Below are positions 45,300-56,141 of a DNA stretch of 64,000 nt, piece by piece. The notes under the pieces are model-generated. The model was not told the DNA's origin, made no database searches, and saw only the letters and a program-made list of their open reading frames with translations. Within the stretch, counting starts at the first letter, position 1. Each line of letters starts with the position of its first letter. Position numbers and translations under genes: made by a program. This DNA comes from Leucocoprinus leucothites (Eukaryota; Basidiomycota; Agaricomycetes; Agaricales; Agaricaceae), in the NCBI GenBank assembly GCA_013368445.1, contig JAACJO010000029.1:186001-250000 (forward strand). The letters are read 5' to 3'.

Positions 45300-45941
45300 A
45301 TGCATGAACTTCAGTTCAAGCTTGTCCAACAGTTGGGGAAATACCAGTACCTTGGTTTCACTGACATCCGTGATCATGTCAACAAAATCCAAGCCTCTTA
45401 CTCTCACACCAACAGGATGAGAGAACTGATACTCACAGCAAGATGCTCCCCACCATCGACCACAGTCAATGAACACAAATGCCTTCACTCCCCTATGCCA
45501 TCTGCATCCTCAAGCTCTCATTCCCAACTATCATACAAGTCAGCCAACGAACCTATGCTCATGCACCCACCAGCCAGCAACATAGCCGAACCCCCAATTG
45601 AACCTGCATCAGAACCTGCTTTATCCCAAGAAGCAGAACACCTGATGAAATACCTACAGACCTACCAACACAACGGAGGGGTCACCTGGTTCCAACCAAC
45701 AGGATTCAACACCATGAAGGATGATAGTGAATCTGATGCTGCCTATTGGGATGATGTCATGAACACCTTTATAGCCACCCACAGCAACCTTGAGATCTCC
45801 CATAGCGGATACTCTGTCAAAGGCTTCCAAGGCAGCCCACCAAATGCCCCTTTCTTCATAGTTGCTGTACCTGACAACGGAGGGTTCATCATTGGCCCCA
45901 CCAAGAAAGCAACAGCCTGCACTGCCATTGAAGGTTTCTAA
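45300..45941 (+). CDS. ORF X, unknown 213-residue protein in place of integrase
   Basis: In the same frame as RNase H and with no stop between, so it would be made as the C-terminal part of pol. I recognise no domain: there is no HHCC zinc region, no DDE core, no chromodomain. The start is helical (ELQFKLVQQLGKYQYLG), the centre is Ser/Pro/Glu-rich (residues 65-110), and the end is a compact-looking Gly/aromatic segment (TWFQPTGFNTM, NAPFFIVAVPDNGG). It is free of stops over its whole length, while gag and pol upstream carry more than a dozen. It may be a captured host exon or a rapidly evolved domain. The first Met of the stretch (45300) is nominal. Confidence 0.6.
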   Translation: MHELQFKLVQQLGKYQYLGFTDIRDHVNKIQASYSHTNRMRELILTARCSPPSTTVNEHKCLHSPMPSASSSSHSQLSYKSANEPMLMHPPASNIAEPPIEPASEPALSQEAEHLMKYLQTYQHNGGVTWFQPTGFNTMKDDSESDAAYWDDVMNTFIATHSNLEISHSGYSVKGFQGSPPNAPFFIVAVPDNGGFIIGPTKKATACTAIEGF

Positions 45942-46025
45942 AAAGGACTTACAACTCACTGCTTACACTTCTATATGCCATATCTTACACAGACATTTAC
46001 ATTAGTTCATGAGGACTTGAACCAT

Positions 46026-46035
46026 AGAAAAGGGG
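46026..46035 (+). other. Gy3 polypurine tract
   Basis: AGAAAAGGGG, 3 nt before the 3' LTR start. Primer for plus-strand synthesis. Confidence 0.8.
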
Positions 46036-46038
46036 TAA

Positions 46039-46303
46039 TGTTATGACTTTACCCAGTTCCAGTACTTCCCATGTCAATTTCTATTTTTACAGCTATGCTA
46101 CTCCTACATCATAGTCTACATCATGGTCTATGTCATAGTTACCTGAGTCCCCTGACTCCTACTTACCCGGGTCCACTTCCTTCTTATATATATAGACTCC
46201 TAGGTAGAGTGTACTCCTTATGCTTTACCAATTGTATCTTTCCCTTTCTCATCCTCAAGTCTTTGCCAGAGTTGCAACCTGAGTTCCAACAAAGGTCATA
46301 ACA
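46039..46303 (+). repeat. Gy3 3' LTR
   Basis: TGTTATGAC...GGTCATAACA, 265 bp, same length as the 5' LTR, followed by the target duplication GTTCA. Confidence 0.93.
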
Positions 46304-47262
46304 GTTCAATGGGATTTAGGTCAGGGGATTGTGCAGGCCATGATAGAACTTGAATATTGTTGTCCACAAACTATTGTTGTCCCAGTTTTGAGATGTGTTT
46401 TGGGTCATTATCCCACTGGAATATCCTCTCCTCCTCTTCCATCTCCAACTTTTCAAAGCTTTCCACCACCTCATTGTCCAAAATCTCGCAGTATTGCACT
46501 GCATCCATATTCCCTTGAACCTCTATCAGCTTTCCTATCCCATTCTACCCCATACACCCCCACACCATCATGTTACCACCTCCTCCATGTTTGACAGTAG
46601 GGAGAGTCATCCTATCTAACAGTGGTTACCCCCTCTCCTTCCAGGTATACACCTTTCCATCTGACCCAATCCTGTTGATCATTGTTTCATCTGTCCACAA
46701 CACCTTCCTCCAGTCCTCCACTGTCCAATTCCTATGTTCATGTACAAAGTCAAGGTGTTCCTCACAATATTGCTTTTTGAGTAGAGGTCATTTGATCTTG
46801 GTTACAGAGCAAAATCCATTGTCTTGAAGGGTATTTCTGACAGCTTGGGGTGTGACAGGGTCAGACAGAGTAGAGTTGATGAAATTTGTAGCCTGGACAG
46901 CATTGTCTAGCTTTCCAGAGGTTATTTGGTGAATTATTGCTTTTTTATCACAAGGAGAAAGCTTAGAAGAATGTCCTCCCTTGTTGTTTTCCTTGTCCCC
47001 ATCAAATTCTTTCTTGATCTTCCCAACAGTAGACTTGCCTGGACCAGTTTTATGTTCAATCTGGTGCAAGGAATAGCCATCTATGAGAAGAGAAGTGACT
47101 TGGGAGTATTGGGTAGAGGAGATAGCTTTCATGATGTAGTGGCAGGAAGAAAGACAGTTGTAACCATCTCAACATGTCAACCAAGGTCACATGGTCTTGT
47201 TTATTACTCCCATGCCTTCCCTGATGCTCCCCTGGCATGTTACAAGGTAGATACTGGGAGGC

Positions 47263-47479
47263 TGACAGGGGGTCAAAAAACTGTCCCAATGAGTAGATAT
47301 TTTCGATAATTCATTAATAATTCATTGATGTACAAGGTCATGGGATCATGGGAATATATGCTCCCAATATGTCAAGGTACCTGTGTGAATATTTTCAGGA
47401 TGCTAGGCCATATATCTGCCCTGGTATTAGCAAATATGTCCAAAATACGAAAACATTGGGATGGTTTTTTGAGCCACTG
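47263..47479 (-). repeat. Right long terminal inverted repeat of the Tc1 element
   Basis: Reverse complement of the left repeat. Inner edge GGGGTCAAAAAACTGTCCC, outer edge GGTTTTTTGAGCCACTG at 47463-47479. Confidence 0.9.
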
Positions 47480-47775
47480 TACATACAAGAAGTATTACTA
47501 CCAGTTTTTTTTAACAAAAATTCCTGATTTCAGCATAAAATGAGGTGTAGCTAGATTAGATCAAGCTGTCTCAAGGACCATTTTGCTCTGATAACAGTGT
47601 TTTTGATGATACACCTGGATCTCACCTGCAACATCATATTTCTGTGTAAAATAGATACCAGGTATAGACATGATATATATACATATGTTAATGAAGCTTA
47701 TATCTATTTTCCATGTTTGGAAATCTCGGAAAAAAATCATCAAGTTTGGCCATCTCAAGGACCATCCCATCACTG

Positions 47776-48308
47776 TAGATAGTCATATAGGATTGTAGAG
47801 CCAAATCTTACCCCAAAATAATGACATCTTCCTTCAGAAAACATGAATTAAGTGCCATTAGAAACCATTATGCCTAATTTGGTAAGAGTTTTGACAACAT
47901 CAAACCTGATTTGCGAATGTTTCAGAAGTATGAGTGACCCTCAAAATATGTGAATTGTCATCCCATAGATCCAGTCTTTACTCCATGAACATACCAAAGT
48001 GAAAATAATAAGGCTATAATAAATAATATAACTGAGATGGAGGACATTAGTTTCTCTGGGTGCTTACTTATGACTTCAAAATCTCACACATCATGATGGG
48101 TAGCATGACATATTCAGGTGCAGTCAGAAGATCAGAAGTGGCTCTATATAAAATATAGCCTTGCTTATTTTACAGATTTTTCTGCCTATCAGAGAAAAGC
48201 AAAAGATGTAATCAACATTCTCTAAAGATCTAGCCAAAAGACCAATTGAGGAAGATTATTCTACTGACATGATTAGCTATATATACAGCATCATGCTACT
48301 GAGTGTCA
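47776..48308. other. No recognisable gene
   Basis: AT-rich spacer between the outer Tc1-like element and the pogo-type gene. The terminal repeat of the pogo element might be here, but I could not pair it with a right end. Confidence 0.45.
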
Positions 48309-51300
48309 ATATCATCAACTCATCCCACTATACCACCAGTCTCAACTGCTGATAACCCTAGTATCTCCCAAGAAATTCCAATTACTCAAATTGCCCTTCT
48401 TAACTCTGAAGACCATATGCAGCTTGCAATTCAAGCCATTAACAGCTCTCCAATTCTTCCTGATAGCACCTATAAATACAAAATATGTGCAGCAGTATGA
48501 GACTTCCAAGTTCTAATCTTGATACTGACTGCTTGCCTTAATAGAGTTCCCACCTGGCAGAAGGCCTACATGCATGAGTGTCTCCTGTCTCCTGCACAGG
48601 AAGATGTGGTATCTGAATGGGTCAAAGTTATGAGTTGTCAAGGGTTACTAGTTACAGCTGATATGCTTACTGATTATGCTTGGGATATTTGTGGAGGAGA
48701 TGTGGGGAAGAACTGGCCTTGCAAGTTTGTTGAAAGGCACCCTGATCTTAAATTTAAATGGACATCAACACTTGAAGAGTGCCATGCTCACTCCCTTCAT
48801 GCAACAATTGTTGCTGACTTCTTTGAAACACTCAAGGCAGTTATTCTCGAGTATGATATACCTCATGAGAATATTTATGATACTGATGAAAAGGTTGTTC
48901 AACTTGGAGTTGGTCAAACTGTGGCAGCTATTGTTGATTGCAATCAGAAAACAGTCCAGCAGGTGGACAATGGGAACCAGGAGATGGTTATGATTATTTA
49001 AGCTATCTGTTTAGATGGAACTGCACTTCCACCCTCTGTCATTTTTCAGGGTTCAAGTCACAATCTTGAATGGGGTCATAACAACCCATGTGGAGCCAGG
49101 CATGTACCATTCATTTCGGATCACTGCATCAATCACTGAGATTCAAATGAAATCCAGTATTTCTATCTCTCCAAATGGATGGACAGACAAAGAGCTAGAC
49201 ACACTTTGGCTTGAACATGATTTTGAGCCCATGTCATGCAAAAGGAATACATCAGGCTGATATCAGCCACTCATTCTTGATGGACACAATTCCCACTGCA
49301 CTTACAATTTTTGTAAGATTGCAAACAAAAACTCCATCATTGTTGTCTGCCTTCCCTCCCATACAACTCATGCATTACAACCATGTGATGTTGGAGTTTT
49401 CAGTCCCCTTTCAAAAATGTGGAAGTCCCAAGTCAATGAGTGTACTTGCATTAGCATTCCGATTAAAAAGACGAATTTTCTCGAATATTACTCAGCAGCT
49501 TGCAACAAGGCATTCAAGCCATCAACAATCATATCAGCCTTCAAGAAGACTGGTATTTATCCTCTTGATCCTTCAGCTATTCCTATTTCAGCTTTTGAGC
49601 CTTTGAAGTTGACTACAACAGAGGCAGAAATGTCCATTCCTTCGACTCTCCCTGCTATCCTTGAGCAGGTAGTAAACAATGAACATGTTATTTCAATTAG
49701 TTCTACAGCAACAACAGAGGATGTACAAATGTCTTCCACATCTATGTCACTCAACAATGCTGAGCCTCTCTTGAGTGTCTCAAACCAGGTCCCACCAGCA
49801 TTGGATCATCCATCAAATACTCCCACATCTACTCATTTTGTCATCTCTGGCATCCCATGTCCACTACCCTCAAATGCCTCTCATAATGAGCTTCATCTTC
49901 AGAATGATCATCTTCAGGTTCTACTTGAGAGGGCTGGCATCGAGCTAGAAAAGGCATATGCAATCCAGAAGTTGATGGAATGTGAGAATGAGTGACTTTG
50001 AAAGCTTGTATTCTATAAAGCAAAAGGTAACAAGAAGAAGACCTACAGCAGTTCAGAAGCATGGCACATAATGAGCATGGAGACTATGGATGAGCTTGCT
50101 GAAGTTGAATGGAAGATGAAAATGAAAGAGGTCTTGAAGAAGGCTAGTCTGTGATTCAAGATCCAACAGCTGGAGATCATGAAATTCAGGCAAGAACAAG
50201 CACACTTGAAGAAGGAAGAAGCCAGGCAAGAGAAGAATTTGGAATGTGAGGCTGAGCAGTGTTATGGCCCAAATGGCATTAGCTGTGAAATTGTTAAATT
50301 TGATGATATAGTCAATATATCGGGTGACTGTATAGACATGAAGGAACCCTACTATAAGACCCTAGTGTAACACACACACTCGCAAAAGCACAGCACATTC
50401 ACAAAATGACCATTAATGATCAAGAGTAACAAGAGACTATGGGATGATGTTGAGACTTAGCGAACATGGTCAGGATGTGTACCCTATGACCCTTTGTGAT
50501 CTTAGCCTGTAACCTGGGTATTGATCTGGTCAAAGTCTTTCTTGAAGGAATAATGACAGACTAACTAATTGGAGATCAAAGGCTTAGCCTTCTGATATGG
50601 ACAGGCACTTGTGCACATTCACAGAAGTCCTATCTTTTTAACATCACTACAGCAGAAGTATACCCTTTTATGAAAGACAGAGAAATTCCACATGGGCACT
50701 GAATGACCCACTTGATTATAGAACTAGGTTAGTGGAAACTAACAGGACATGTCAGCACTTGACTACTGACTAGTAGACATTGTTACATTCAGGAACAAGT
50801 TTTCATGGAATAAGACAACCATCAGCAGTGATAGAGATCTCATGATATCAGAGGAGCAGGAGTAAGCACACCTTTGCAAAAAGACATATCAGTACTTAAA
50901 CCCCAAAGAAAACCCAGAGATACTCCTATTGGACAACCTTTCAATAAATCTCCTTTTATTATCAACAATGTGTATGCATCATTCATGTAATTACTCCTTT
51001 AGTACTTTTGCAAGACCAATATAAACCTTTCTTGAGTGTATAGTCTAAGAAGGAATCTCACCTGCTGAGGCTATGCTTAGAAACTGTCCCACATGACATA
51101 TCTGAGTGAGTAGTAAAAAGTGTATTGAGTGCCCTTCAGTCATAGACCATTAAAGAATTGGAAAACACCTTTCAAGAAAGAACATTACTGTGAGATTCAT
51201 ATAGGTTCAGAGTGTGAAGAAGTCTGGGAAAGACTTATAAGCTGGATATTGCATCTAGTATCCAGGAGTGGTGCTAGTCAGTGTCAGTTGTATTGTGATA

Positions 51301-51858
51301 GTGCCAAGTGTTAGTGAAAGTGACAATTCACAAATATCGGTCTATTACACTTCTGCATTCTAAGGGACTTGTAGTTGTGCAGTGTCATATAACAAGGATC
51401 ATTGAGTACCTTTCACAAACTGGTCATTCCATTACAAACCAGTCTACAGACAACTCCCATTATCTTTCATTATCAATCTTTGCACTTTCATGAAACATCC
51501 TTCTTTATTGATTAACCTCCTATGAACTTGTATTGAGTTTAGGAGTGTTGGTGGTTATTGTTATTAACATTACCTATCATTTACTATCTGACTACATTCC
51601 CTTTATTACATTAACAATCACATTACTGCTTCTTCAGCAGAAGTGGATAGCAGAGGCTAAGGCAGCTGAGAAGGCAGCAAAGGTGGCTGAAAGGCAGGCT
51701 GAAAAGGTGAGGAAAGCTGCTTAGAAGGGAAAGAAGAAGACTACCCAAAAAATGAAATCAGTGACAGATGATCTCCTGGGCATCAACATACCTTTGCTGG
51801 ACTCCCCTCTCAGCTCCACCAGTGATTCATCATTTGAGCTTGATGATACAACTGATTT
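48309..51858 (+). pseudogene. Pogo/Tigger-type transposase, split by an LTR
   Basis: Cut-and-paste transposase of the DDE_1 group. A helix-turn-helix region near 48400-48560 is followed by a CENP-B-type second one (LLSPAQEDVVSEWVKVM, 48580-48640; GKNWPCKFVERHPDLKFKW, 48704-48760). The DDE core has IYDTDEK (48870), ILDGHNSH (49271) and CLPSHTTHALQPCDVGVFSPL (49350-49410), all typical. A Ser/Thr-rich stretch (49560-49900) and a basic helical tail (49990-50259) follow. The tail resumes after the 1.37-kb LTR at 51641 (WIAEAKAAEKAAKVAERQAEKV) and ends in an acidic segment near 51850. Frame changes near 49000 and 49260 and several TGA codons make it inactive. Confidence 0.82.
50260..51636 (+). repeat. 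LTR family III, copy 2, in the pogo gene
   Basis: 1377 bp, TGTTATGGCCCAAA...TTCTTCA, with a perfect 4-bp duplication GCAG on both sides (50256-50259 and 51637-51640). Removing it restores a continuous Lys/Glu/Ala-rich helix in the pogo protein. No internal region is present, so it is a solo LTR. Confidence 0.85.
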
Positions 51859-53078
51859 TTTCCTTGACCATAGACTGAAAGGTATGTGTATGTGTTTAGC
51901 AGAGGCAAATGGCTGAGGCTATGATACAGATCACCTTATGCTCAAAGAAATGAGTATAGGTCCCTGCAGGAACCCAAGGAGGGCTGCTCATAACAATTAG
52001 AATGTATATTTAAATGTATAAAATGAGATGATGTTGTGTTTTAATGGGCAACAAGCACAGAGATAGGGAAAATAGTATTCTGCCCTGAAATGGTGGTGAT
52101 TAGATATTGACAAGTGCCCATAAAGAGCGGGTTCCCATGCCTGGTCAGGTACCTGGGTCAGCTAGATTGCTGAGTACCTCACATTAAAATATTCACTGAC
52201 AACCATTAGGGTCAACAAAAAAGAAAATTGCTTGATGATCATATATTTCATGAGGTTGGAGACCCATAAATTATGCATTCATCCTTCATTGGTGCAACAG
52301 GGGTTCGGAATATTCTATACAGTGCTTAACCAGCCAGGTTCAGGGTCACATACAGTATTAACTTCATATTGTAAAGGAAACAAATGCTAGATATAATGAA
52401 TATACATAGCACTATAGCACCTTAGACTTTATAATGCCCTATCATTAAACATAATAGCACATTTGAGGTCATGTTTTAAAGCACATTTGAGGTATGCAGG
52501 CTGCCTATAGTGGTACATAAATACCCATCATCACAACAAATCTAATATAGATTTGTTAATGAGGTCCATAAATAAGTACCTTCCTATCTTCCAAGGTATA
52601 TTTACCCTCTTGGCTGTTTGTTCATTCCTTCCTTTGCATACTAATAAATTGCATTTCTGTTGAAGAATCCAGATTGCTTGAGTATCCAGATTTTCCCACT
52701 ATCTGGATTGTGGTGGCATAGATGAGCCAAATGTTACTACTACTACTACTACTGACTACCTTTAATCTAGATTTTTCCATGTTACAAGCTCAATGTGCAT
52801 ACCAGCAAGCTTAGTATTGCTATGACCAGCCATCTGTGATCTAAGTTTCTTATGCTGACAGGCTCAGTGCACATTGCTCTTACTGCTCATCCAGATGTGA
52901 TCCAGATTGGAATCTGGATTTTGAATAATCCACTGGGAAGACTCTCTTCATTGGTGGATTGATCCAGCTTGATGTAGTCAATGGAATTACTGGATGAAAC
53001 TCTGGAAATAAGATCATTCAGGGCAGGTTTTAAATCTGGGAGTTGGAAAGTAGATGCAATTGTGTCTACTGGTTGTCA
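51859..53078. other. No gene; family V LTR scrap and short repeats
   Basis: At 52378-52410 there is a 30-bp scrap of the family V LTR end (AAATGCTAGATATAAT...). At 52737-52753 a short (CTA)n run. Several ATCCAGATT / AATCTGGAT words at 52665-52930 could be the trace of a small inverted-repeat element, but no clean termini were found. Confidence 0.5.
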
Positions 53079-55296
53079 TCAAATCCCTAGATCTTGAGCT
53101 AGGTGAAGAGCAAGATATGGTGTGATCTGAGTTGTGTAGCAGGGGGATGGAGCTTTTTCATCTGGGAGATTTTGTAGTAGTGTGGCTTTATAAAAGTAAT
53201 TGGCTATTCTGGGGTTTAGAAGGCCTTGGCCTCCTAGCAAGGATCCAACTAGGTTGATTAATGAGAAGAGTTCTATTGAGGGGGTGATCTTTAGATCTTT
53301 GGGATGTGATAAGGGATAGTTAAGTTCAATTGGATCTGGAGAGATTGGGATAGAGGCTAATGAAATTTGTGAAGCAGCCATGCATGTTGCTAGGTCAAAA
53401 CACATGAGTTTGTTGAGTAAATCAAGGTGTTTGCAGATCTAACCCTCATAGCCATGATTATTGTTTGCACAAGCAGGTTTCTTGACAACCTCAATATGTG
53501 CATCCTCAGTAGTGTCTGCAGACCACTGTATGGCTGCACCATTTGCTTTGATATTTGAAGACACACTTTGTAAGAACTCCAGTTTTGGGATGTACCAGTT
53601 ATTAATGACCCCCTTAGTTCCCTGGCATCCTTCACAGTCAATGATGGACTGCTTGTGAAGGTGAAATGTCTTCAGTGAGTTATTGATGTTTGTAATAGTA
53701 TGCTTTGAGATAATTGAAGCTTGGGCCCAGTATCCAAAATCCAGTAGAGAGCAGATTGCAATTAGAAATGAGGGTGTCACAGCATCAGCAATTGCTGGGA
53801 CCAGATATTTTTGAATCTTGGGGTGGTCACAGCCTGACACTTGTTTAGGGCTTGAAATGCCACTTGAAAAATGACGAAGACCAGTGTGGAGGTGTAATAT
53901 AGAGAATCAAAAATCAAGTTCCTGAGATTCAACAACCTGTATGCACCAACAAACATCATGGTCCCAGAACATCTTGTGCCAGTGATGAAGGAGCTCAGGT
54001 GTTAGAAACATAGATGGTTCTGCAAATGCCCAATCTCACCAGAATGGGTGGTGCACACCATTAAGTCAATCTACAGAGGCAGCTTTTGAGTAGGCATCAA
54101 GGTCCCATGGATTTGTAGAAGCTTCAATTGCTTGGAGCTTTGTAAGCATGTGTGATGCAAGGCATGGAGGGTGTTGAAAATCATCACTAAACTCTCAAAA
54201 AGTTGCAGTTATGATAGAGGATGTTTTGCCACCTACTTTAGCAATGAGTGTGGACTCTGGGGTATCAACAATATATGCTGCAAGAGGTATGAAGCACCAT
54301 CAAAGGGAACCAACAAGGTCTGACATCAGAACACCCATTCTTGCCACTTCTTTCAATGGTGCAAGGACAATATCCAGACATTCATGAAATAACCTGTTGC
54401 CTAAGATACTGTGAATAGCCCTCTTCTGTTGCAGATAGTGGGGAATAGGAAGAAGCACAAGCAGCTGAAATGCATGATTTGCAGCCTTGTTCTGAAATTC
54501 CATATCAATATTTGCACAGCTTATTAAGAGTGAGTGTGCCACTTGACCTCCTGTCATGTGGGTAATATTTGTCTTGTCAGAAGATAAGATGGTGCCTAGC
54601 AAGGTGGCACCAGAGGGTAACTGGTGTTTCATTTATTTGTGAGATTTATGTTAAACAACAGACTCTAGGAAATAACAAGTCTAATCTGCATGTGCCAAGC
54701 ACAATCACTAAATAACCACTCAGTGTATAATCATACTGTTGATGTAGCACTCAAAGAGCTGGAATGGTGAGAACTTTATGTGGTCCTTCAGATAAGATCC
54801 TACAAGCATTCAAGAGGGTTTCAGAAGCAGAGAAACAATGGTGATTTTGTTGAGACCTTTGGGGTTATTTCTTGGCATTTCCATGTTGGACCAGGTGGAA
54901 GAGCTTCACTTCAACTGCAGAGGTCATAAGCAGTTGAGAATGAAAGTTTAAGGGCCTTGATCTGAATAGATACCCAGAAATCAGCCAACCTACTAATTGA
55001 GAATACTGAACACAACCCACAAGATCCAGTTTTAGGAAATCATCAATTGCCACATTGCTGAGATCAGAGTTGAGCAGAAAAGATGCCAGTTCCCACTCCT
55101 CTCAGGAAAAAAATGGGTAAAAAATATTCTGAGCCCTTGCCTCTTCATGGTCATGTTTCCAGAATTCATCCATGAATGTTTGCCCCTGAGCAGGGAGTAC
55201 TTTGGGTGGTACAGGGTATTGTTGCACATGAAATGCCTCCTCAGCAAAATCATCTGACATAGTGGGCACAGAAGTGGGATACTCCTTGGAACTCAA
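53079..55296 (-). pseudogene. Plavaka (CACTA-like) transposase
   Basis: Plavaka elements are a mushroom lineage of CMC/CACTA DNA transposons. Read from 55296 downward: TFMDEFWKHDHEEAR (near 55170), EEWELASFLL with NVAIDDFLKLDLV (55100-55010), then SLLISCANIDMEFQNKA (54530), FQLLVLLPIPHYL, ILGNRLFHECLDIVLAPLK (54410-54350), YIVDTPESTLIAKVGGKTS (54270), LNGVHHPFW, FLTPELLHHWHKMFWDHDV (54000-53960), DF.FSILHLHTGLRHFSSGIS, and a long open stretch 53840-53439 with VSGCDHPKIQKYLVPAIADAV. Each is a family hallmark. No ATG is evident at the 5' end; stops and frameshifts are frequent. The terminal repeats were not found. Confidence 0.82.
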
Positions 55297-55319
55297 AGGT
55301 TTTCAAAGAAATTATTGAC

Positions 55320-55412
55320 AGAAGTTAGACGATTTATACGATTTTATATGCGATTGAGAGCGGCTTTTTATACCATTCTGGCGCATATTTTTATATACAA
55401 TTCGGCTCAGAA
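55320..55412. other. Small CpG-retaining patch between divergent genes
   Basis: Eight CpG in about 90 bp, with TTTATACG and TTTTATATGCG TATA-like words, in otherwise CpG-poor DNA. It lies between the minus-strand Plavaka gene and the plus-strand ORF at 55609, where a divergent promoter would be. Confidence 0.4.
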
Positions 55413-55608
55413 GTGGGGGAGATATGAAGCAAATGGTACTGAGGCCACAGAAGTTGGAAGTGTGAGAAAAGCAAACCAATCAGTTTTGAAGTCCCAGTTG
55501 GGAGTGTGGGAAATGCAAACCTCCCTTCCACAAACCACCAAGCCCCAAAACTGAGCCATTAGGCAGTCATTCTCATGTGCTACCCTTGGTAATGATTCAG
55601 ACAGCAAT

Positions 55609-56141
55609 ATGAGTGCTGACTCAGATGAAGAAATCAGCAATGACCATGCCAATTGTGGTTGCACTCATACTTGTACCCTTAACCAGAGGACCACCAGAAA
55701 GAAAAAGGTTTCTCCAAGGGGAGGAACTTCTAGGTCTGTTTTACAGTCCTCTCATGGTCGTACAACTGGCACATCTCTTGACTCCACACCTCCAAGCAAT
55801 CAGAGTCCCTATCCTCCTAGTTTACCCCATCCTGCCAATAGCTCCACTTTCCCTGCACTGTGCTCTTTTCAAGGACAGATACCTCAGAGTTCATTCCCCC
55901 AACTTCTTGCTAGTAGTCCTGTTTACAGGGCTGTTAAACAGTCTAGGATAAATGAGGCTGGTGCAGTCAATATTACTCTGGCTGATGTCCATTTTGAAGA
56001 CTCTTCTATTGGATCTTCATCTTCTGTTCCCATTTCCATCTGCCCCATTACACTGGCAGAGCCATGTAATATTTATCCTGAGGGTGTTATTATTCTCCTA
56101 AATCTCAGCTGCATCTGTAATGACTTCAGGTATCATGAAGC
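55609..56141 (+). CDS. Unknown Ser/Pro-rich ORF, 5' exon candidate
   Basis: ATG-initiated and open for about 178 codons up to the LTR at 56142. It begins with an acidic, Cys/His-containing segment (HANCGCTHTCTLNQ), then low-complexity Ser/Thr/Pro sequence. No stop, unlike most of the neighbourhood. It may be the first exon of the JmjC-like gene that continues after 57080, but I cannot prove the link. Confidence 0.4.

Larger units (their letters stand above)
41854..46303 (+). mobile_element. Gy3, complete Ty3/Gypsy element lacking integrase
   Basis: 4450 bp, two 265-bp LTRs, 5-bp target duplication GTTCA on both sides (41849-41853 and 46304-46308), and a polypurine tract before the 3' LTR. 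Gag (42226-43338, frame 1) and pol (43437 onward, frame 3) encode capsid, two zinc knuckles, protease, RT and RNase H. Where integrase should follow there is a 213-codon ORF of unknown type ending 95 nt before the tract. The precise target duplication shows that it was integrated as such, so an integrase must have come from elsewhere. The LTRs differ at about 12 of 265 bases. Confidence 0.88.
41658..47132 (-). pseudogene. Tc1-type transposase, split by Gy3
   Basis: Cut-and-paste transposase read from ATG 47132. The N-terminus is a paired-like helix-turn-helix DNA-binding region (residues 1-115, through 46788). After a TGA comes the catalytic domain: first Asp in WTDE, second in DNDPKH, and Glu in PDLNPIE, with exactly 34 residues between the second Asp and the Glu (DD34E). 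Gy3 lies right after the catalytic Glu codon (GAAC/TGAAC duplication). The rest (HLWTYLKDQPKAYE...RIEAVIRARGGHTKY) is on the other side and ends with TGA at 41658-41660. A few stops (TGA, TAG) precede the Gy3 break. About 350 residues overall, the normal family length. Confidence 0.9.
41431..47479 (-). mobile_element. Tc1-type DD34E transposon interrupted by Gy3
   Basis: Ends with CAGTGGCTCAAAAAAC inverted termini flanked by TA on both sides (41429-41430 and 47480-47481). Removing Gy3 and one copy of its 5-bp duplication leaves a 1594-bp element with one transposase gene on the minus strand. It sits inside the outer TA-flanked element. Confidence 0.92.
40957..47775. mobile_element. Outer Tc1/mariner-like element, about 0.77 kb without inserts
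   Basis: Inverted termini CAGTAATAGGATGGTCCTTG (left) and, on the opposite strand at the right end, CAGTGATGGGATGGTCCTTG, each flanked by TA (40955-40956 and 47776-47777). Inner parts also match (GATGATTTTTT against AATGATTTTTT). The remaining own sequence is 474 bp on the left and 294 bp on the right, with no recognisable transposase, so it looks non-autonomous. The left end holds a second copy of GGTCCTTGAGATA. Confidence 0.7.

Noticed and set aside
46331..46827. Three overlapping plus-strand ORFs
   Set aside because: Complement of the Tc1-type transposase, which has the DD34E residues on the minus strand.
18406..51314. A 61-codon ORF present in both family III LTR copies (18406-18591 minus, 51129-51314 plus)
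   Set aside because: The peptides differ at many residues with no sign of constraint, and the position inside an LTR argues against coding.
52665..52930. Possible small inverted-repeat element built from ATCCAGATT / AATCTGGAT words
   Set aside because: No consistent termini or TA/3-bp flanks could be defined by eye.
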